A stretch of DNA of 64,000 nt, taken from NCBI GenBank assembly GCA_965214615.1, contig OZ243952.1, positions 1,426,001-1,490,000 on the forward strand, read 5' to 3'. The notes under the pieces were generated by a model. That model searched no databases. It was not told where the DNA came from and saw only the letters and a program-made list of their open reading frames with translations. The position numbers and the translations under genes were made by a program. Every line of letters begins with the position of its first letter. The first letter of the stretch is position 1. The DNA is from CBDAUN01 sp965214615. Lineage in GTDB: Bacteria; Pseudomonadota; Gammaproteobacteria; Arenicellales; JAJDZL01. Below, one piece after another: positions 17,328-25,687 of the stretch.

Positions 17328-17342
17328 CGGGCCTTTCGCCCG
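17328..17342 (+). terminator. Short hairpin after csrA
   Basis: CGGGC-CTTTC-GCCCG forms a 5-bp GC stem six bases after the csrA stop. It is not followed at once by a T-run (the nearest, six T, begins about 17 nt later), so it may be a weak terminator or merely an mRNA 3' end structure between csrA and tRNA-Arg. Confidence 0.3.
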
Positions 17343-17387
17343 GTCAATTCATCTAAGGTTTTTTCGGTCTATTGAATTTCCCGAGAA

Positions 17388-17465
17388 GCGCCCGTAGCTC
17401 AGCTGGATTAGAGTACCAGACTACGAATCTGGGAGTCGGGGGTTCGAATCCCTCCGGGCGCGCCA
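17388..17465 (+). tRNA. tRNA-Arg (anticodon ACG)
   Basis: Cloverleaf with acceptor stem GCGCCCG/CGGGCGC, D arm TAGCTCAGCTGGATTAGAG, anticodon stem CCAGA/TCTGG around loop CTACGAA (anticodon ACG), T arm GGGGGTTCGAATCCCTC and an encoded CCA at 17463-17465. A34 would be edited to inosine by TadA and read CGU/CGC/CGA. The place downstream of csrA is conserved in gammaproteobacteria. Confidence 0.95.
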
Positions 17466-17720
17466 TTTTATGCGGAGGACCTTCAATTTGCGCGATGCGG
17501 GAGACCGGCTGGCCGATTTTACGCCATGTTGTTGGTTTGTTGCGCAGCAGAACCGTGAAATTCCGAATACGAGCCGTACGTGAATCATTTTCCGAATTGC
17601 GGTCGCGCCCGGACTGAAATTGAGTAGAATAGTCTGAAGCCCTCTAGTCTGGAGGCATCAGATTGAGTCTTGCGCACGACGCAAGCCGGGTCGTGTGATC
17701 ACGGACCGAGCAGCTGCAGC

Positions 17721-17809
17721 GGAGAGATGGCCGAGCGGTTGAAGGCGCTCCCCTGCTAAGGGAGTATGGGCATCCCCCATCGAGGGTTCGAATCCCTCTC
17801 TCTCCGCCA
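17721..17809 (+). tRNA. tRNA-Ser (anticodon GCT)
   Basis: Class II tRNA with a long variable arm. Acceptor GGAGAGA/TCTCTCC, anticodon stem CTCCC/GGGAG around CTGCTAA (anticodon GCT, reading AGC/AGU), T loop GGGTTCGAATCCC, encoded CCA at 17807-17809. The 255 nt between it and the tRNA-Arg hold no gene I can support. Confidence 0.95.
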
Positions 17810-17930
17810 TTATCCCGCCGCTGCGGAAACAGTTTCGAGATCGCGCTAGAACTTCCGAAGTGAACAATACTGCGGTAGAATCCGAACAGGCAGCATTTCC
17901 GATTGATTTTATTTTCCTTCCGAATCCCCT

Positions 17931-18665
17931 ATGTGCGGCCGCTTTAATATCATGACGGATGCCGAATCGCTTATGACCGCGTTTGGCGTAATTCGCGAGA
18001 ATTCTCGGATTTCATTTTTCGAACCGCAGTTCAACATTGCTCCGTCACGGCAGAATGCGGCAATCGGCGCAGAATCGGAGCGTTTCATCAATAGAATTCC
18101 GATTGTTCGAATCGAAGACAGCTCCAGAACATTGAAATTCGCAATTTGGCCGCTGATTCCGGTGTGGGCACAAGCAGTTGTGCCGAAGTATTCGACAGCG
18201 AATGCGCGAAGCGAGACCCTGGCCAGCTTGGCAAGCTACCGCAACGCCTGGAACAGGAAGCAGCGATGCCTCATTCCTGCGACCGGATTCTACGAATGGC
18301 AAAGCGTATCCGGATCGCCGCGCAAGCAGCCCTGGCATATCTGGCATTCGGAGCGGTCCTTGATTGCGTTTGCGGGGTTGTGGGAGTCGTCCCGGGGCGT
18401 GGACGGCGAACGGGTGGAGTCGTGCACCATCGTCACGACCGGGGCGAATCGGCTGATGTCCGAAATTCACAATACGCGCCGCAGAATGCCTGTCATTATT
18501 GATCCCCAGTTGTTTGACCAGTGGCTTGAGGGGGATTGCTCCGAGGCGGAAGCCTTGATGTGCCGCTACCCTGATGACAAGTTGAATGCGGTTCCTGTTT
18601 CGACCAAGGTCAATAATCCGACATTCAACAGCAGGGAATGCGTAGCTCCCGCCGACATTGGCTAG
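17931..18665 (+). CDS. SOS response-associated peptidase family protein (YedK/HMCES)
   Basis: 244-aa SRAP-domain protein. Members form a thiazolidine link between their N-terminal Cys and abasic sites in single-stranded DNA, protecting them. The key residues are present: Cys2 exposed after Met removal (MCGRFN), the Asn in STANARSE, the Glu in CLIPATGFYEWQ and the His in MSEIHNTRRRMPV. The stop is only 2 nt from the ATG of the next gene, so the pair is probably cotranscribed. Confidence 0.93.
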   Translation: MCGRFNIMTDAESLMTAFGVIRENSRISFFEPQFNIAPSRQNAAIGAESERFINRIPIVRIEDSSRTLKFAIWPLIPVWAQAVVPKYSTANARSETLASLASYRNAWNRKQRCLIPATGFYEWQSVSGSPRKQPWHIWHSERSLIAFAGLWESSRGVDGERVESCTIVTTGANRLMSEIHNTRRRMPVIIDPQLFDQWLEGDCSEAEALMCRYPDDKLNAVPVSTKVNNPTFNSRECVAPADIG

Positions 18666-18667
18666 CA

Positions 18668-19417
18668 ATGCGTTCAATCTGCGCATTGATTGCCGGTTTT
18701 GCCGCAGTCGTCGTCGCCGGTGCCGGTAAAGGCGCAGATACATGGCGCGGGATTCCGATTGAGGCGGAGTACCGCTGTTCCGAATACAATAGAAAGGCAG
18801 ACTACCGCTATTCTCAGTCGGTCGAGCAGAAGATTATTGATGCAATTGGAAAAATTTACGGACCGTATACCGGAACTTGCTTTAATTCGCGATTTGATAC
18901 CGACATTGAGCACATCGTAGCTACTTCCGAAGCGCATGACAGTGGCCTATGTGCTGAGGACCGGCGCACGCGTATGAAATTTGCCAGCGATTTGCGCAAC
19001 CTGACGCTTGCTTCTCCGTATGTCAACCGCAGCCGCAAAGGAGGTAAGGATGCAGGCGAGTGGATGCCGCAGATGAACCGATGCTGGTTTGCGGCTAAGG
19101 TTGTCGAAGTTAGGCTTGCCTACGGCCTGACGATTGACGCCCGCGAAGCGGTTGCACTCGAGCGGGTGCTTTCCCAGTGCGAATCCACGCAGTTGATTGT
19201 AAACGAATGCCCCGCGCAGGCCCCGCGCGAAAGTTCGCTGCCGTCAAGCCATTCGGATAATTCTTCAGTCGATGCCCTCGCATTGTATGACGACAATGGC
19301 AATGGCAGAATCACATGCGCGGAAGCACGCCGCCACCGCATCGCTCCGGTTCCGCGTGATCACCCTGCCTATCCTTTCATGTCGGACAGGGACGGCGACG
19401 GGGTAGTGTGCGAGTGA
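18668..19417 (+). CDS. Secreted HNH-type nuclease (DUF1524-like) with C-terminal Excalibur domain
   Basis: 249 aa. Residues 1-25 look like a signal peptide (hydrophobic, small residues near ADTWRG). The central part carries DIEHIVATSEAHDSG, FASDLRNLTLAS, VNRSRKGGKDAGEWMP, the His/Asn/Lys layout of extracellular DUF1524-type HNH nucleases. The last 45 residues match an Excalibur calcium-binding domain: DDNGNGRITCAEA and finally DRDGDGVVCE. Several Cys suggest disulfides outside the cytoplasm. ATG 18668 is preferred to an upstream in-frame start at 18638 inside the YedK gene, which would spoil the signal peptide. Substrate (DNA or RNA, self or foreign) unknown. Confidence 0.82.
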   Translation: MRSICALIAGFAAVVVAGAGKGADTWRGIPIEAEYRCSEYNRKADYRYSQSVEQKIIDAIGKIYGPYTGTCFNSRFDTDIEHIVATSEAHDSGLCAEDRRTRMKFASDLRNLTLASPYVNRSRKGGKDAGEWMPQMNRCWFAAKVVEVRLAYGLTIDAREAVALERVLSQCESTQLIVNECPAQAPRESSLPSSHSDNSSVDALALYDDNGNGRITCAEARRHRIAPVPRDHPAYPFMSDRDGDGVVCE

Positions 19418-19447
19418 AGCGCTCAGTGCAGGGAAAATGCATTGAAA

Positions 19448-19524
19448 TGGCACGCCCGGAGGGATTCGAACCCCCGACCACCAGGTTCGAAGCCTGGTAC
19501 TCTATCCAGCTGAGCTACAGGCGC
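19448..19524 (-). tRNA. tRNA-Arg (anticodon TCG)
   Basis: Read on the minus strand: acceptor GCGCCTG/CGGGCGT (two G-U pairs), D arm TAGCTCAGCTGGATAGAG, anticodon stem CCAGG/CCTGG around CTTCGAA (anticodon TCG), T arm GGGGGTTCGAATCCCTC, encoded CCA. It would read CGA and overlap the ACG isoacceptor. It lies 38 nt from the gatB stop codon, on the same strand upstream of nothing else. Confidence 0.94.
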
Positions 19525-19562
19525 TCTGCTTGGCAATTGTACAGCGAAGTGGAATTGAAGAA

Positions 19563-21023
19563 TTAATTTTCGTAATCCGTCGGCGCAAGCTGACGGCGAA
19601 TCTCCTCGTTCACCCTTTTCGCATCGAGCTTGCCGCGCGATGCTTTCATTGCCTGACCTACAAGGTATCCGAGCACCTTCGTAGTTCCGTCCTGATACTG
19701 CCTGACTTGATCGGGGTGGGAGTCCAGCACTTCGGCAACGACCTGTGAAATCTGCTCGTCGTCTGAATTCTGCTCAAGACCTTCTTTGGCAATAAGTCGA
19801 TCAATATCCGCGTCTGGCTGCGCCCATAAGAACTTGAGCAGGGTCTTTGCGCCGTTTCCGGAGATCGTCCCGTCTTCAATTCGCGCCACAATGCGCCCGA
19901 GTGCATCTGCCGGTACCGCTGAATCCTTGATTTCAAGGTTTTCTCGATTCAGGTAGCTGGTCAATTCGCCAATGATCCAGTTGGCGACTGCTTTGGGATT
20001 GTGCGGCGACTCGACAACGGCAGCTTCGAAATACTGTGCCGCATCGACCGAGGAAGTCAATTGCGACGCGACGTCGCTGCTGATCCGGTACTGGCTGATA
20101 AATCGGTGAAGCTTGTCTTGGGGCAATTCCGGCATTCGCGCGCGAATCGAGTCAATATATTCCTCACTCAGAACTAGCGGCGGAAGATCGGGGTCTGGGA
20201 AGTAGCGGTAGTCATGGGCGTGCTCCTTACCGCGCATGGGGCGCGACGTGTTGCTTTGCGCATCGTACTGCCGCGTTTCCTGAGTGACGGCGCCGCCGCT
20301 TTCAAGAACGTCGATCTGGCGGAGCATTTCCGATTCGATTCCACGTTCAACAAATCGGAACGAATTGATGTTTTTTAATTCTGTCCGCGTTCCAAGCTCG
20401 GTGTCGCCTCGCCTGCGAATTGAGACATTGGCATCGCAGCGCATCGAGCCGTCTTGAAGATTGCCGTCGCAAATACCTAGAGTTGTCACCAGATTATGCA
20501 GAACTCTCAAATAGTTGGCCGCCTGTGCTCCGGAGCGTATTTCGGGTTCTGAAACAATTTCCAGAAGCGGAGTCCCTGCACGGTTCAAGTCGATTCCTGT
20601 TACGCCGCTGAATTGATCGTGCAGTGATTTGCCGGCATCCTCTTCCAGATGGGCGCGGGTCAGATTGATTGGGCACACTGTTGCGTCAACCGTCGTATCA
20701 ATGCTGCCGCCCAGTACGATCGGCAGTTCATACTGGCTAATCTGGTAGCCCTTGGGCAGGTCCGGGTAGAAATAGTTCTTGCGGGCGAAAATTGAGCGTC
20801 GATTGATGGTTGCGCCGACTGCAAGGCCGAACAATACCGCCATGCGCACTGCTTCGCGGTTGCACACCGGAAGTACTCCGGGAAGGGCGACATCGATCAG
20901 GCATGCCTGCGAATTGGGCGAAGCCCCGAATTCGGTAGAGGCGCCGGAAAATAGCTTGCTTGCTGTTGCCAGCTGGATGTGGACTTCCAGCCCGACGACG
21001 CATTCCCAATTTCTGCTGGTCAT
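19563..21023 (-). CDS. gatB: Asp/Glu-tRNA amidotransferase subunit B
   Basis: Subunit of the GatCAB complex, which converts misacylated Glu-tRNA(Gln) and/or Asp-tRNA(Asn) to the amide. 486 aa. N-terminal cradle starts WECVVGLEVHIQL; YFYPDLPKGYQISQYE and GSMRCDANVSIR are family blocks; the C-terminal YqeY-like tail region (from about 400) contacts tRNA and ends with VNEEIRRQL. The ATG overlaps the gatA stop in ATGA. Confidence 0.97.
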   Translation of the reverse strand: MTSRNWECVVGLEVHIQLATASKLFSGASTEFGASPNSQACLIDVALPGVLPVCNREAVRMAVLFGLAVGATINRRSIFARKNYFYPDLPKGYQISQYELPIVLGGSIDTTVDATVCPINLTRAHLEEDAGKSLHDQFSGVTGIDLNRAGTPLLEIVSEPEIRSGAQAANYLRVLHNLVTTLGICDGNLQDGSMRCDANVSIRRRGDTELGTRTELKNINSFRFVERGIESEMLRQIDVLESGGAVTQETRQYDAQSNTSRPMRGKEHAHDYRYFPDPDLPPLVLSEEYIDSIRARMPELPQDKLHRFISQYRISSDVASQLTSSVDAAQYFEAAVVESPHNPKAVANWIIGELTSYLNRENLEIKDSAVPADALGRIVARIEDGTISGNGAKTLLKFLWAQPDADIDRLIAKEGLEQNSDDEQISQVVAEVLDSHPDQVRQYQDGTTKVLGYLVGQAMKASRGKLDAKRVNEEIRRQLAPTDYEN

Positions 21024-22477
21024 GACAGGGCCGGAGTCTGCATGTGGAAGTCGGTGTTGCGCTGAAACAGATTGGCTGCTTGAAGCAGGTTCGCTTCCTG
21101 CAGGTATTTTCCGACAAGGTGCACGCCGATCGGCAGTCCGTTGCTGTCGAACCCTGCGGGCATCGACAGTGCAGGCAACCCGGCCAGGTTGACGGATGCG
21201 GTGTAGATGTCGTTTAAGTACATTTGCACCGGGTCTTGCATTTTCGCGTCGATTTCAAATGCTGTTGTCGGCGTGGCCGGACCGGCGATCACATCGCATT
21301 TCTGGAATGCGTTTTCGTAATCCGAGGCGATCAGGCGGCGAATGCGCTGCGCGTTCACGTAGTAGGCGTCGTAGTAGCCGTGCGACAGTACGTAGGTGCC
21401 AATCATGATTCTGCGCTTTACTTCTGTGCCGAATCCTTCGGTGCGTGTGCATTTGTACATGTCTTGCAAATTGTCGGCATCAGACGTTCGATAGCCGTAG
21501 CGTACGCCGTCGAAGCGCGACAGATTGGACGAAGCCTCCGCGGGCGCGATGACGTAGTAGCATGGAATTGCGGATTCGCAATTGGGAAGATCGATATCGA
21601 CCAAAGTCGCACCGAGCGACTCGTATGTCTCGAGAGTCTGATGTATCGAATCGCCGATCTCGGGATCAAGGCCAGGGCCGAAATGCTGTTTTGCGACACC
21701 GATTCTCAAATTTTCCGGTGGCGTATCGATTCGCCTTGCGCAGTCGGGCGGAGGGGCGTCGAGCGATGTCGAGTCGCGCGCGTCGAATTTGGCGATTGCG
21801 TCTACAAGGAGGGCCGCGTCCCGTACTGACCGTGCAAAGACACCGCCCTGGTCCAGGGATGAAGCGAACGCAACCATGCCGAATCTTGAGACTCTGCCGT
21901 AGCTGGGCTTGATGCCGGTGATTCCGCACAGCGCCGCTGGCTGGCGAATAGATCCGCCGGTGTCCGTGCCGGTTGCCGCGCAGGCTAGCCCGGCTGCCAC
22001 CGCCGCCGCGGACCCGCCGGAACTGCCTCCAGGCACCCGTGACGTGTTCCAAGGGTTGTGCACAGGCCGGTAGGCCGAATGTTCGGACGACGAGCCCATG
22101 GCAAATTCATCCATGTTGGTTTTTCCCAAGGTGACAGCGCCCGCCTTGTTCAATTCGGCAACCACCGCGGCGTCGTACGGGGCGACATAATTGGCGAGGA
22201 TCTTCGACCCGCAGGTTGTCAGAATTCCCTTGGTGCAAAAAATATCCTTGTGGGCGATAGGGATTCCGACCAGCGGGCCGTTGTCGCCGGATGCGCGGCG
22301 CTGATCGGCAGATCGGGCGGATTCGATGGCACCCTGGGCATCCACTGTAATGTATGCATTCAGATCCGCATTGGAGCTGATTCGTCCGAGATAGTGCTGG
22401 CAAAGTTCGACGCAGGATATTTTGCCGCTGCGCAGCTTGGCGGACAATTCGCTGATTTCGACATTCGGCGCAATCAT
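21020..22477 (-). CDS. gatA: Asp/Glu-tRNA amidotransferase subunit A
   Basis: Glutaminase subunit of GatCAB, amidase-signature family, 485 aa. The Ser-cisSer-Lys triad is visible: Lys in PIAHKDIF, Ser pair in VPGGSSGGSAAAVAAG and TGTDTGGSIRQPA. I take ATG at 22477 (MIAPNVEISEL) because GatA proteins begin with this first helix; the open frame continues 25 codons upstream to 22552 but that part has no family resemblance. Unusually, gatC is 257 nt away rather than adjacent. Confidence 0.96.
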   Translation of the reverse strand: MIAPNVEISELSAKLRSGKISCVELCQHYLGRISSNADLNAYITVDAQGAIESARSADQRRASGDNGPLVGIPIAHKDIFCTKGILTTCGSKILANYVAPYDAAVVAELNKAGAVTLGKTNMDEFAMGSSSEHSAYRPVHNPWNTSRVPGGSSGGSAAAVAAGLACAATGTDTGGSIRQPAALCGITGIKPSYGRVSRFGMVAFASSLDQGGVFARSVRDAALLVDAIAKFDARDSTSLDAPPPDCARRIDTPPENLRIGVAKQHFGPGLDPEIGDSIHQTLETYESLGATLVDIDLPNCESAIPCYYVIAPAEASSNLSRFDGVRYGYRTSDADNLQDMYKCTRTEGFGTEVKRRIMIGTYVLSHGYYDAYYVNAQRIRRLIASDYENAFQKCDVIAGPATPTTAFEIDAKMQDPVQMYLNDIYTASVNLAGLPALSMPAGFDSNGLPIGVHLVGKYLQEANLLQAANLFQRNTDFHMQTPALS

Positions 22478-22692
22478 GCCCAGCTGATCCGGATCGCGCA
22501 ATATTGCCCCGGGCGGGCTCTGGCGAGGGCGCTCAATGCCTCGCAAGTGCAAAAGGCGCCGTTCGGAATGCCGGCGAGAATAGACGCTGATATTTGATTG
22601 CGCATCAAAAAATAGATTTGGAAAAGTGTTTATTTAGATGAAAAAAATGGTACAATTAATTGATAAGAATAGTCTATCGTTCAAGAAATGAG

Positions 22693-22726
22693 CTTGCGCG
22701 ATCGGTGTCTCCGATAGAGGCGCAAG
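22693..22726. repeat. Stem-loop in the gatC-gatA gap
   Basis: Outer arms CTTGCGC (22693-22699) and GCGCAAG (22720-22726) enclose inner arms ATCGG (22701-22705) and CCGAT (22711-22715) around TGTCT. In the minus-strand transcript this follows the gatC stop within 10-40 nt. There is no T-run after it, so it is not a standard terminator; it could be an attenuator, a processing site or an mRNA-stabilising structure within the gatCAB transcript. The rest of the 257-nt gap is AT-rich with a CAATTAATTG palindrome. Confidence 0.45.
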
Positions 22727-22734
22727 TCCGAAAG

Positions 22735-23022
22735 TCAGTCTATGACCTTTGGAACAAGGTATAATCCGCTCCTTGTATTTGGGGCCAATTTCTGGAGAAG
22801 GGTTCTTTGATCGGGCTCGGTAACGATATCGCATCGGAGCCTAAGTTCAATGTCTTGAGGGTGCGACATTGGCAGCACGCCGGCAGTGTCGGTATTTTCC
22901 ATTTGCTCGATGAGTTTGATTATTTTTGTCAAATCCTGGACATAGAAATCTTCGTCATCTTCCAAAATTTGAAGATTCGCGAGTTTCGCGATGTTTTCGA
23001 TGTCAACTTTTGAGATGCTCAT
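22735..23022 (-). CDS. gatC: Asp/Glu-tRNA amidotransferase subunit C
   Basis: Small subunit (95 aa) that ties GatA to GatB. It begins with the family pattern VDIENIAKLANLQI, then a helix LTKIIKLIEQMENTDTAGVLPMSHP, and ends with a region matching LRCDIVTEPDQRTLLQKLAP. First gene of the minus-strand gatCAB operon, divergent from mreB across 160 nt. Confidence 0.93.
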   Translation of the reverse strand: MSISKVDIENIAKLANLQILEDDEDFYVQDLTKIIKLIEQMENTDTAGVLPMSHPQDIELRLRCDIVTEPDQRTLLQKLAPNTRSGLYLVPKVID

Positions 23023-23056
23023 AACTTTCCACTTGTACTAGGTTCATGCACCGCAA

Positions 23057-23062
23057 ATTATA
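23057..23062 (-). promoter_or_regulatory. Possible -10 element for gatC
   Basis: On the minus strand a TATAAT preceded by TA (GGTATATAAT) lies 35 nt upstream of the gatC ATG. No -35 hexamer is recognisable at 16-18 nt; the upstream sequence is a short AT palindrome (AATAATGCATTATT). Assigned by position and -10 match only. Confidence 0.35.
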
Positions 23063-23182
23063 TACCTCATTGAATAATGCATTATTTTTCGATGCATTGC
23101 GGCACAGTTCCTGCTGCGGTCGCACGATGACCGCTTTGTCGGGCGGCGCCGCGCTGCCGGTCGCAACGATCGTCGACCGAGG

Positions 23183-24235
23183 ATGGCCGGAATGAAGTTT
23201 CTGGATTACTTCACCGAGGACATGGCAATCGATCTGGGCACTGCCAATACCTTGATCTATCTGAAAGGGCGAGGCATCGTGCTGGACCAGCCTTCGGTGG
23301 TCGCTGTCCAGGATCCGAGTTTTTCATCGCGCTACAAGGATACCGGCACTTCGGTGCTGGCGGCGGGCAAGGAGGCTAGGGAGATGCTTGGCCGCACACC
23401 GACCAACATTCGTGCGATCCGACCTTTGAAAGACGGTGTGATTGCTGATTTTACGGTGACCGAGTTGATGCTCAAGCACTTTATCAAGGAAGTGCAGTCG
23501 CGCAGGCTATTTGTGCGCCCGCGCATTGTTATCAGTGTTCCGTGCCAGTCCACGCAGGTCGAAAGACGCGCAATTCGCGAAGCCGCGATGAGTACAGGAG
23601 CGCGGGAGGTTTATCTGATCGAGGAACCGATGGCGGTTGCGATCGGAATGAACTTGCCGGTCGCCGACCCTACCGGGACCATGGTAGTCGATATCGGCGG
23701 AGGAACCACCGAAGTCGGTGTCATATCGCTCGGCGGGTTGGTGTGGTCCGCGACCGAACGTGTTGCCGGAGACCTGTTCAATGATGAAATTCGCCAGCAC
23801 ATTGCCGAACGCTACGACATTCTGGTCGGGGAGCAGACGGCAGAGCGTGTCAAGCACCTGATTGGTTCGGCATGGGAAGGGTCCAAGGTGCTGGAGATGG
23901 AAATCCGTGGCCGAGATCATCGCGGCAGCGTATGCAAGAAGGTGATTACGAGTGCGGAAATATTCCGGGTCTTGTCGGGCTCGATTTCAAGAATCATTCA
24001 GGTGGTGCAAAAAGCTATGGAGAATTCTCCGCCCGAGTTGACCAGCGACATCTGGGAGCGCGGGATATTGCTTGCCGGCGGAGGGGCGCTGCTGCGCGAT
24101 ATTGACCGACGGTTTGTCGATGATCTGGGGATACCGACCATTGTTGCAGAGGATCCGCTAAGCTGCGTAGCTCGCGGTTGCGGGCGGGCTTTGGAGCAAG
24201 TGCACCAGATGGAGCATATGTTCGCACGAGAGTAA
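23183..24235 (+). CDS. mreB: Rod shape-determining protein MreB
   Basis: Bacterial actin homologue that organises side-wall synthesis beneath the inner membrane. 350 aa. Nucleotide-site motifs: DMAIDLGTANTLIYLKGRG (phosphate 1), VVDIGGGTTEVGVISLGG (phosphate 2), GILLAGGGALLRDIDRR (adenosine). ATG at 23183 or at 23192 both fit; MKFLDYF may be the membrane-touching N-terminus. First gene of mreBCD-mrdA-rodA. Confidence 0.97.
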   Translation: MAGMKFLDYFTEDMAIDLGTANTLIYLKGRGIVLDQPSVVAVQDPSFSSRYKDTGTSVLAAGKEAREMLGRTPTNIRAIRPLKDGVIADFTVTELMLKHFIKEVQSRRLFVRPRIVISVPCQSTQVERRAIREAAMSTGAREVYLIEEPMAVAIGMNLPVADPTGTMVVDIGGGTTEVGVISLGGLVWSATERVAGDLFNDEIRQHIAERYDILVGEQTAERVKHLIGSAWEGSKVLEMEIRGRDHRGSVCKKVITSAEIFRVLSGSISRIIQVVQKAMENSPPELTSDIWERGILLAGGGALLRDIDRRFVDDLGIPTIVAEDPLSCVARGCGRALEQVHQMEHMFARE

Positions 24236-24339
24236 TCGGGCGAGGCCGGAGACGTTTACTTTGCATGGACGGTATCCTGACGTTCGCCGTGGAACTCGCC
24301 TGGTTCGTGCAGCGCAAATCATGATGCGGCTTCGGAAAA

Positions 24340-25212
24340 ATGAATTTCGAGAGCAATACGACGAAATATGGGTTGCGATTCGCGCTGTTTCTGTCCATCT
24401 CCGTGGGAATGATTGTTGTCGATAGCAGGTCTGTAGCGCTTGATTCTTTCCGCGGCGCGCTATTTGCCATAACCAAGCCGTTGGTGGAGGTGGCGGAAAT
24501 TCCTGCAGACATCCGGATTGCGCTGCGGGTGGTTTTCACAGATCGCAAACTGGTCATGGAGCACAATCGCGCGATTTCTGAGGAAAACGCTCAGTTGCGC
24601 CGCCGCATCATCCAGCTCGAGAGTTTGGAGCAGCACGCAAAGTGGCTGGCCGATCTGCTCAATGCAAGCGAGCAACTGGCCGACCCGGTGCTGCTCGCAA
24701 GCCTAAAGGCGATAGGATTGAACCCGGCCGATCAGCGCGTCGTGATCAATCGAGGTTCAAGCGACGGTGCCTTTGTCGGACAGGCTGTGCTGGATTTTCG
24801 AGGGATTCTTGGTCAGATCGTCGAAGTCTCGAATACTGAAAGCGCGGTGACGCTGATTACCCACTCCAACCACTCGATACCGGTGCGCGTGCGTCGAACC
24901 GGATTGCTTGCGGTTGCCAACGGATTAGGTGATTCAAGCGAGATGTCGATGCCTTATGTTGCCGGCAGCCCGGACATTCAGGCCGGGGATGTTCTGGTTT
25001 CTTCCGGACTGGGCGGGCGATTTCCTCCGGATTATCCGGTGGCGGAGGTGATCAGCGTGAATATTGACGGCAATGAACCATTTGCCAAGATTTTGGCCAG
25101 ACCGTTTGCTACCATAGACTACGGCTACGATGTGCTGATCGTGATGAAGCCCGAATCTGCGGAACAGGGTTCGAATTCCACTGTCTCAATGAATGAAACT
25201 GATTCGCGATAA
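24340..25212 (+). CDS. mreC: Rod shape-determining protein MreC
   Basis: Bitopic elongasome scaffold, 290 aa. One membrane helix (about 9-27), then a coiled coil around residues 68-100 (MEHNRAISEENAQLRRRIIQLESLEQ), followed by the two beta barrels: NRGSSDGAFVGQAVLDFRGILGQ, VTLITHSNHSIPVRVRR, GDVLVSSGLGGRFPPDYPV. It overlaps mreD by 20 nt. Confidence 0.95.
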   Translation: MNFESNTTKYGLRFALFLSISVGMIVVDSRSVALDSFRGALFAITKPLVEVAEIPADIRIALRVVFTDRKLVMEHNRAISEENAQLRRRIIQLESLEQHAKWLADLLNASEQLADPVLLASLKAIGLNPADQRVVINRGSSDGAFVGQAVLDFRGILGQIVEVSNTESAVTLITHSNHSIPVRVRRTGLLAVANGLGDSSEMSMPYVAGSPDIQAGDVLVSSGLGGRFPPDYPVAEVISVNIDGNEPFAKILARPFATIDYGYDVLIVMKPESAEQGSNSTVSMNETDSR

Positions 25213-25687
25213 GCCTGCAATATCGCATTCCGCGGTATTGACGGTCGCCGGATCACTGGCAGCTGCCTTGATTCTGTCAGCTGTTGTCGTGCCAGCTTCT
25301 ATTGCAGCGGCGCGTCCTGATTTTGTTGCGCTGATGCTGATATTTTGGTGCTGGCACCGACCCGAGTACATCGGGCTGTGGGTTGCATTTCTAATCGGCT
25401 TGCTGTCGGATGTCATGCATTTCGTCGTGCTGGGAGAAAATGCGCTGGCCTATATCCTTGTCGTCTACCTGGCGAAACTGTGCTCCGCTCGCTTGCGTGG
25501 CGCCTCTGCCGGAGTCAGGATGCTGGTCGTGCTGCTGCTGCTGACTGTAGACACGACGGTTGCGAATTTGATGCACGTTAAGTTGCACGGCGCCGATGCG
25601 GTGGGCGGCGCATGGCTTTCGCCGATCGCGGGTGTTGCCGTTTGGGCTGTCGGATCTGTCACGCTGGGGAGATTAATCCGTGAGTGA
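25193..25687 (+). CDS. mreD: Rod shape-determining protein MreD
   Basis: Polytopic inner-membrane protein of 164 aa with about five hydrophobic helices; RPDFVALMLIFWCWHRPEYIG and IGLLSDVMHFVVLGENAL are the conserved middle part. It overlaps mreC upstream and mrdA downstream by 8 nt, consistent with coupled translation. Confidence 0.92.
   Translation: MKLIRDKPAISHSAVLTVAGSLAAALILSAVVVPASIAAARPDFVALMLIFWCWHRPEYIGLWVAFLIGLLSDVMHFVVLGENALAYILVVYLAKLCSARLRGASAGVRMLVVLLLLTVDTTVANLMHVKLHGADAVGGAWLSPIAGVAVWAVGSVTLGRLIRE

Noticed and set aside
17466..17720. Open frames between tRNA-Arg and tRNA-Ser
   Set aside because: The longest begins inside the tRNA region and has no start or family support; treated as tRNA spacer.
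22478..22552. N-terminal extension of gatA
   Set aside because: The 25 extra codons do not resemble GatA; ATG 22477 gives the conserved first helix.
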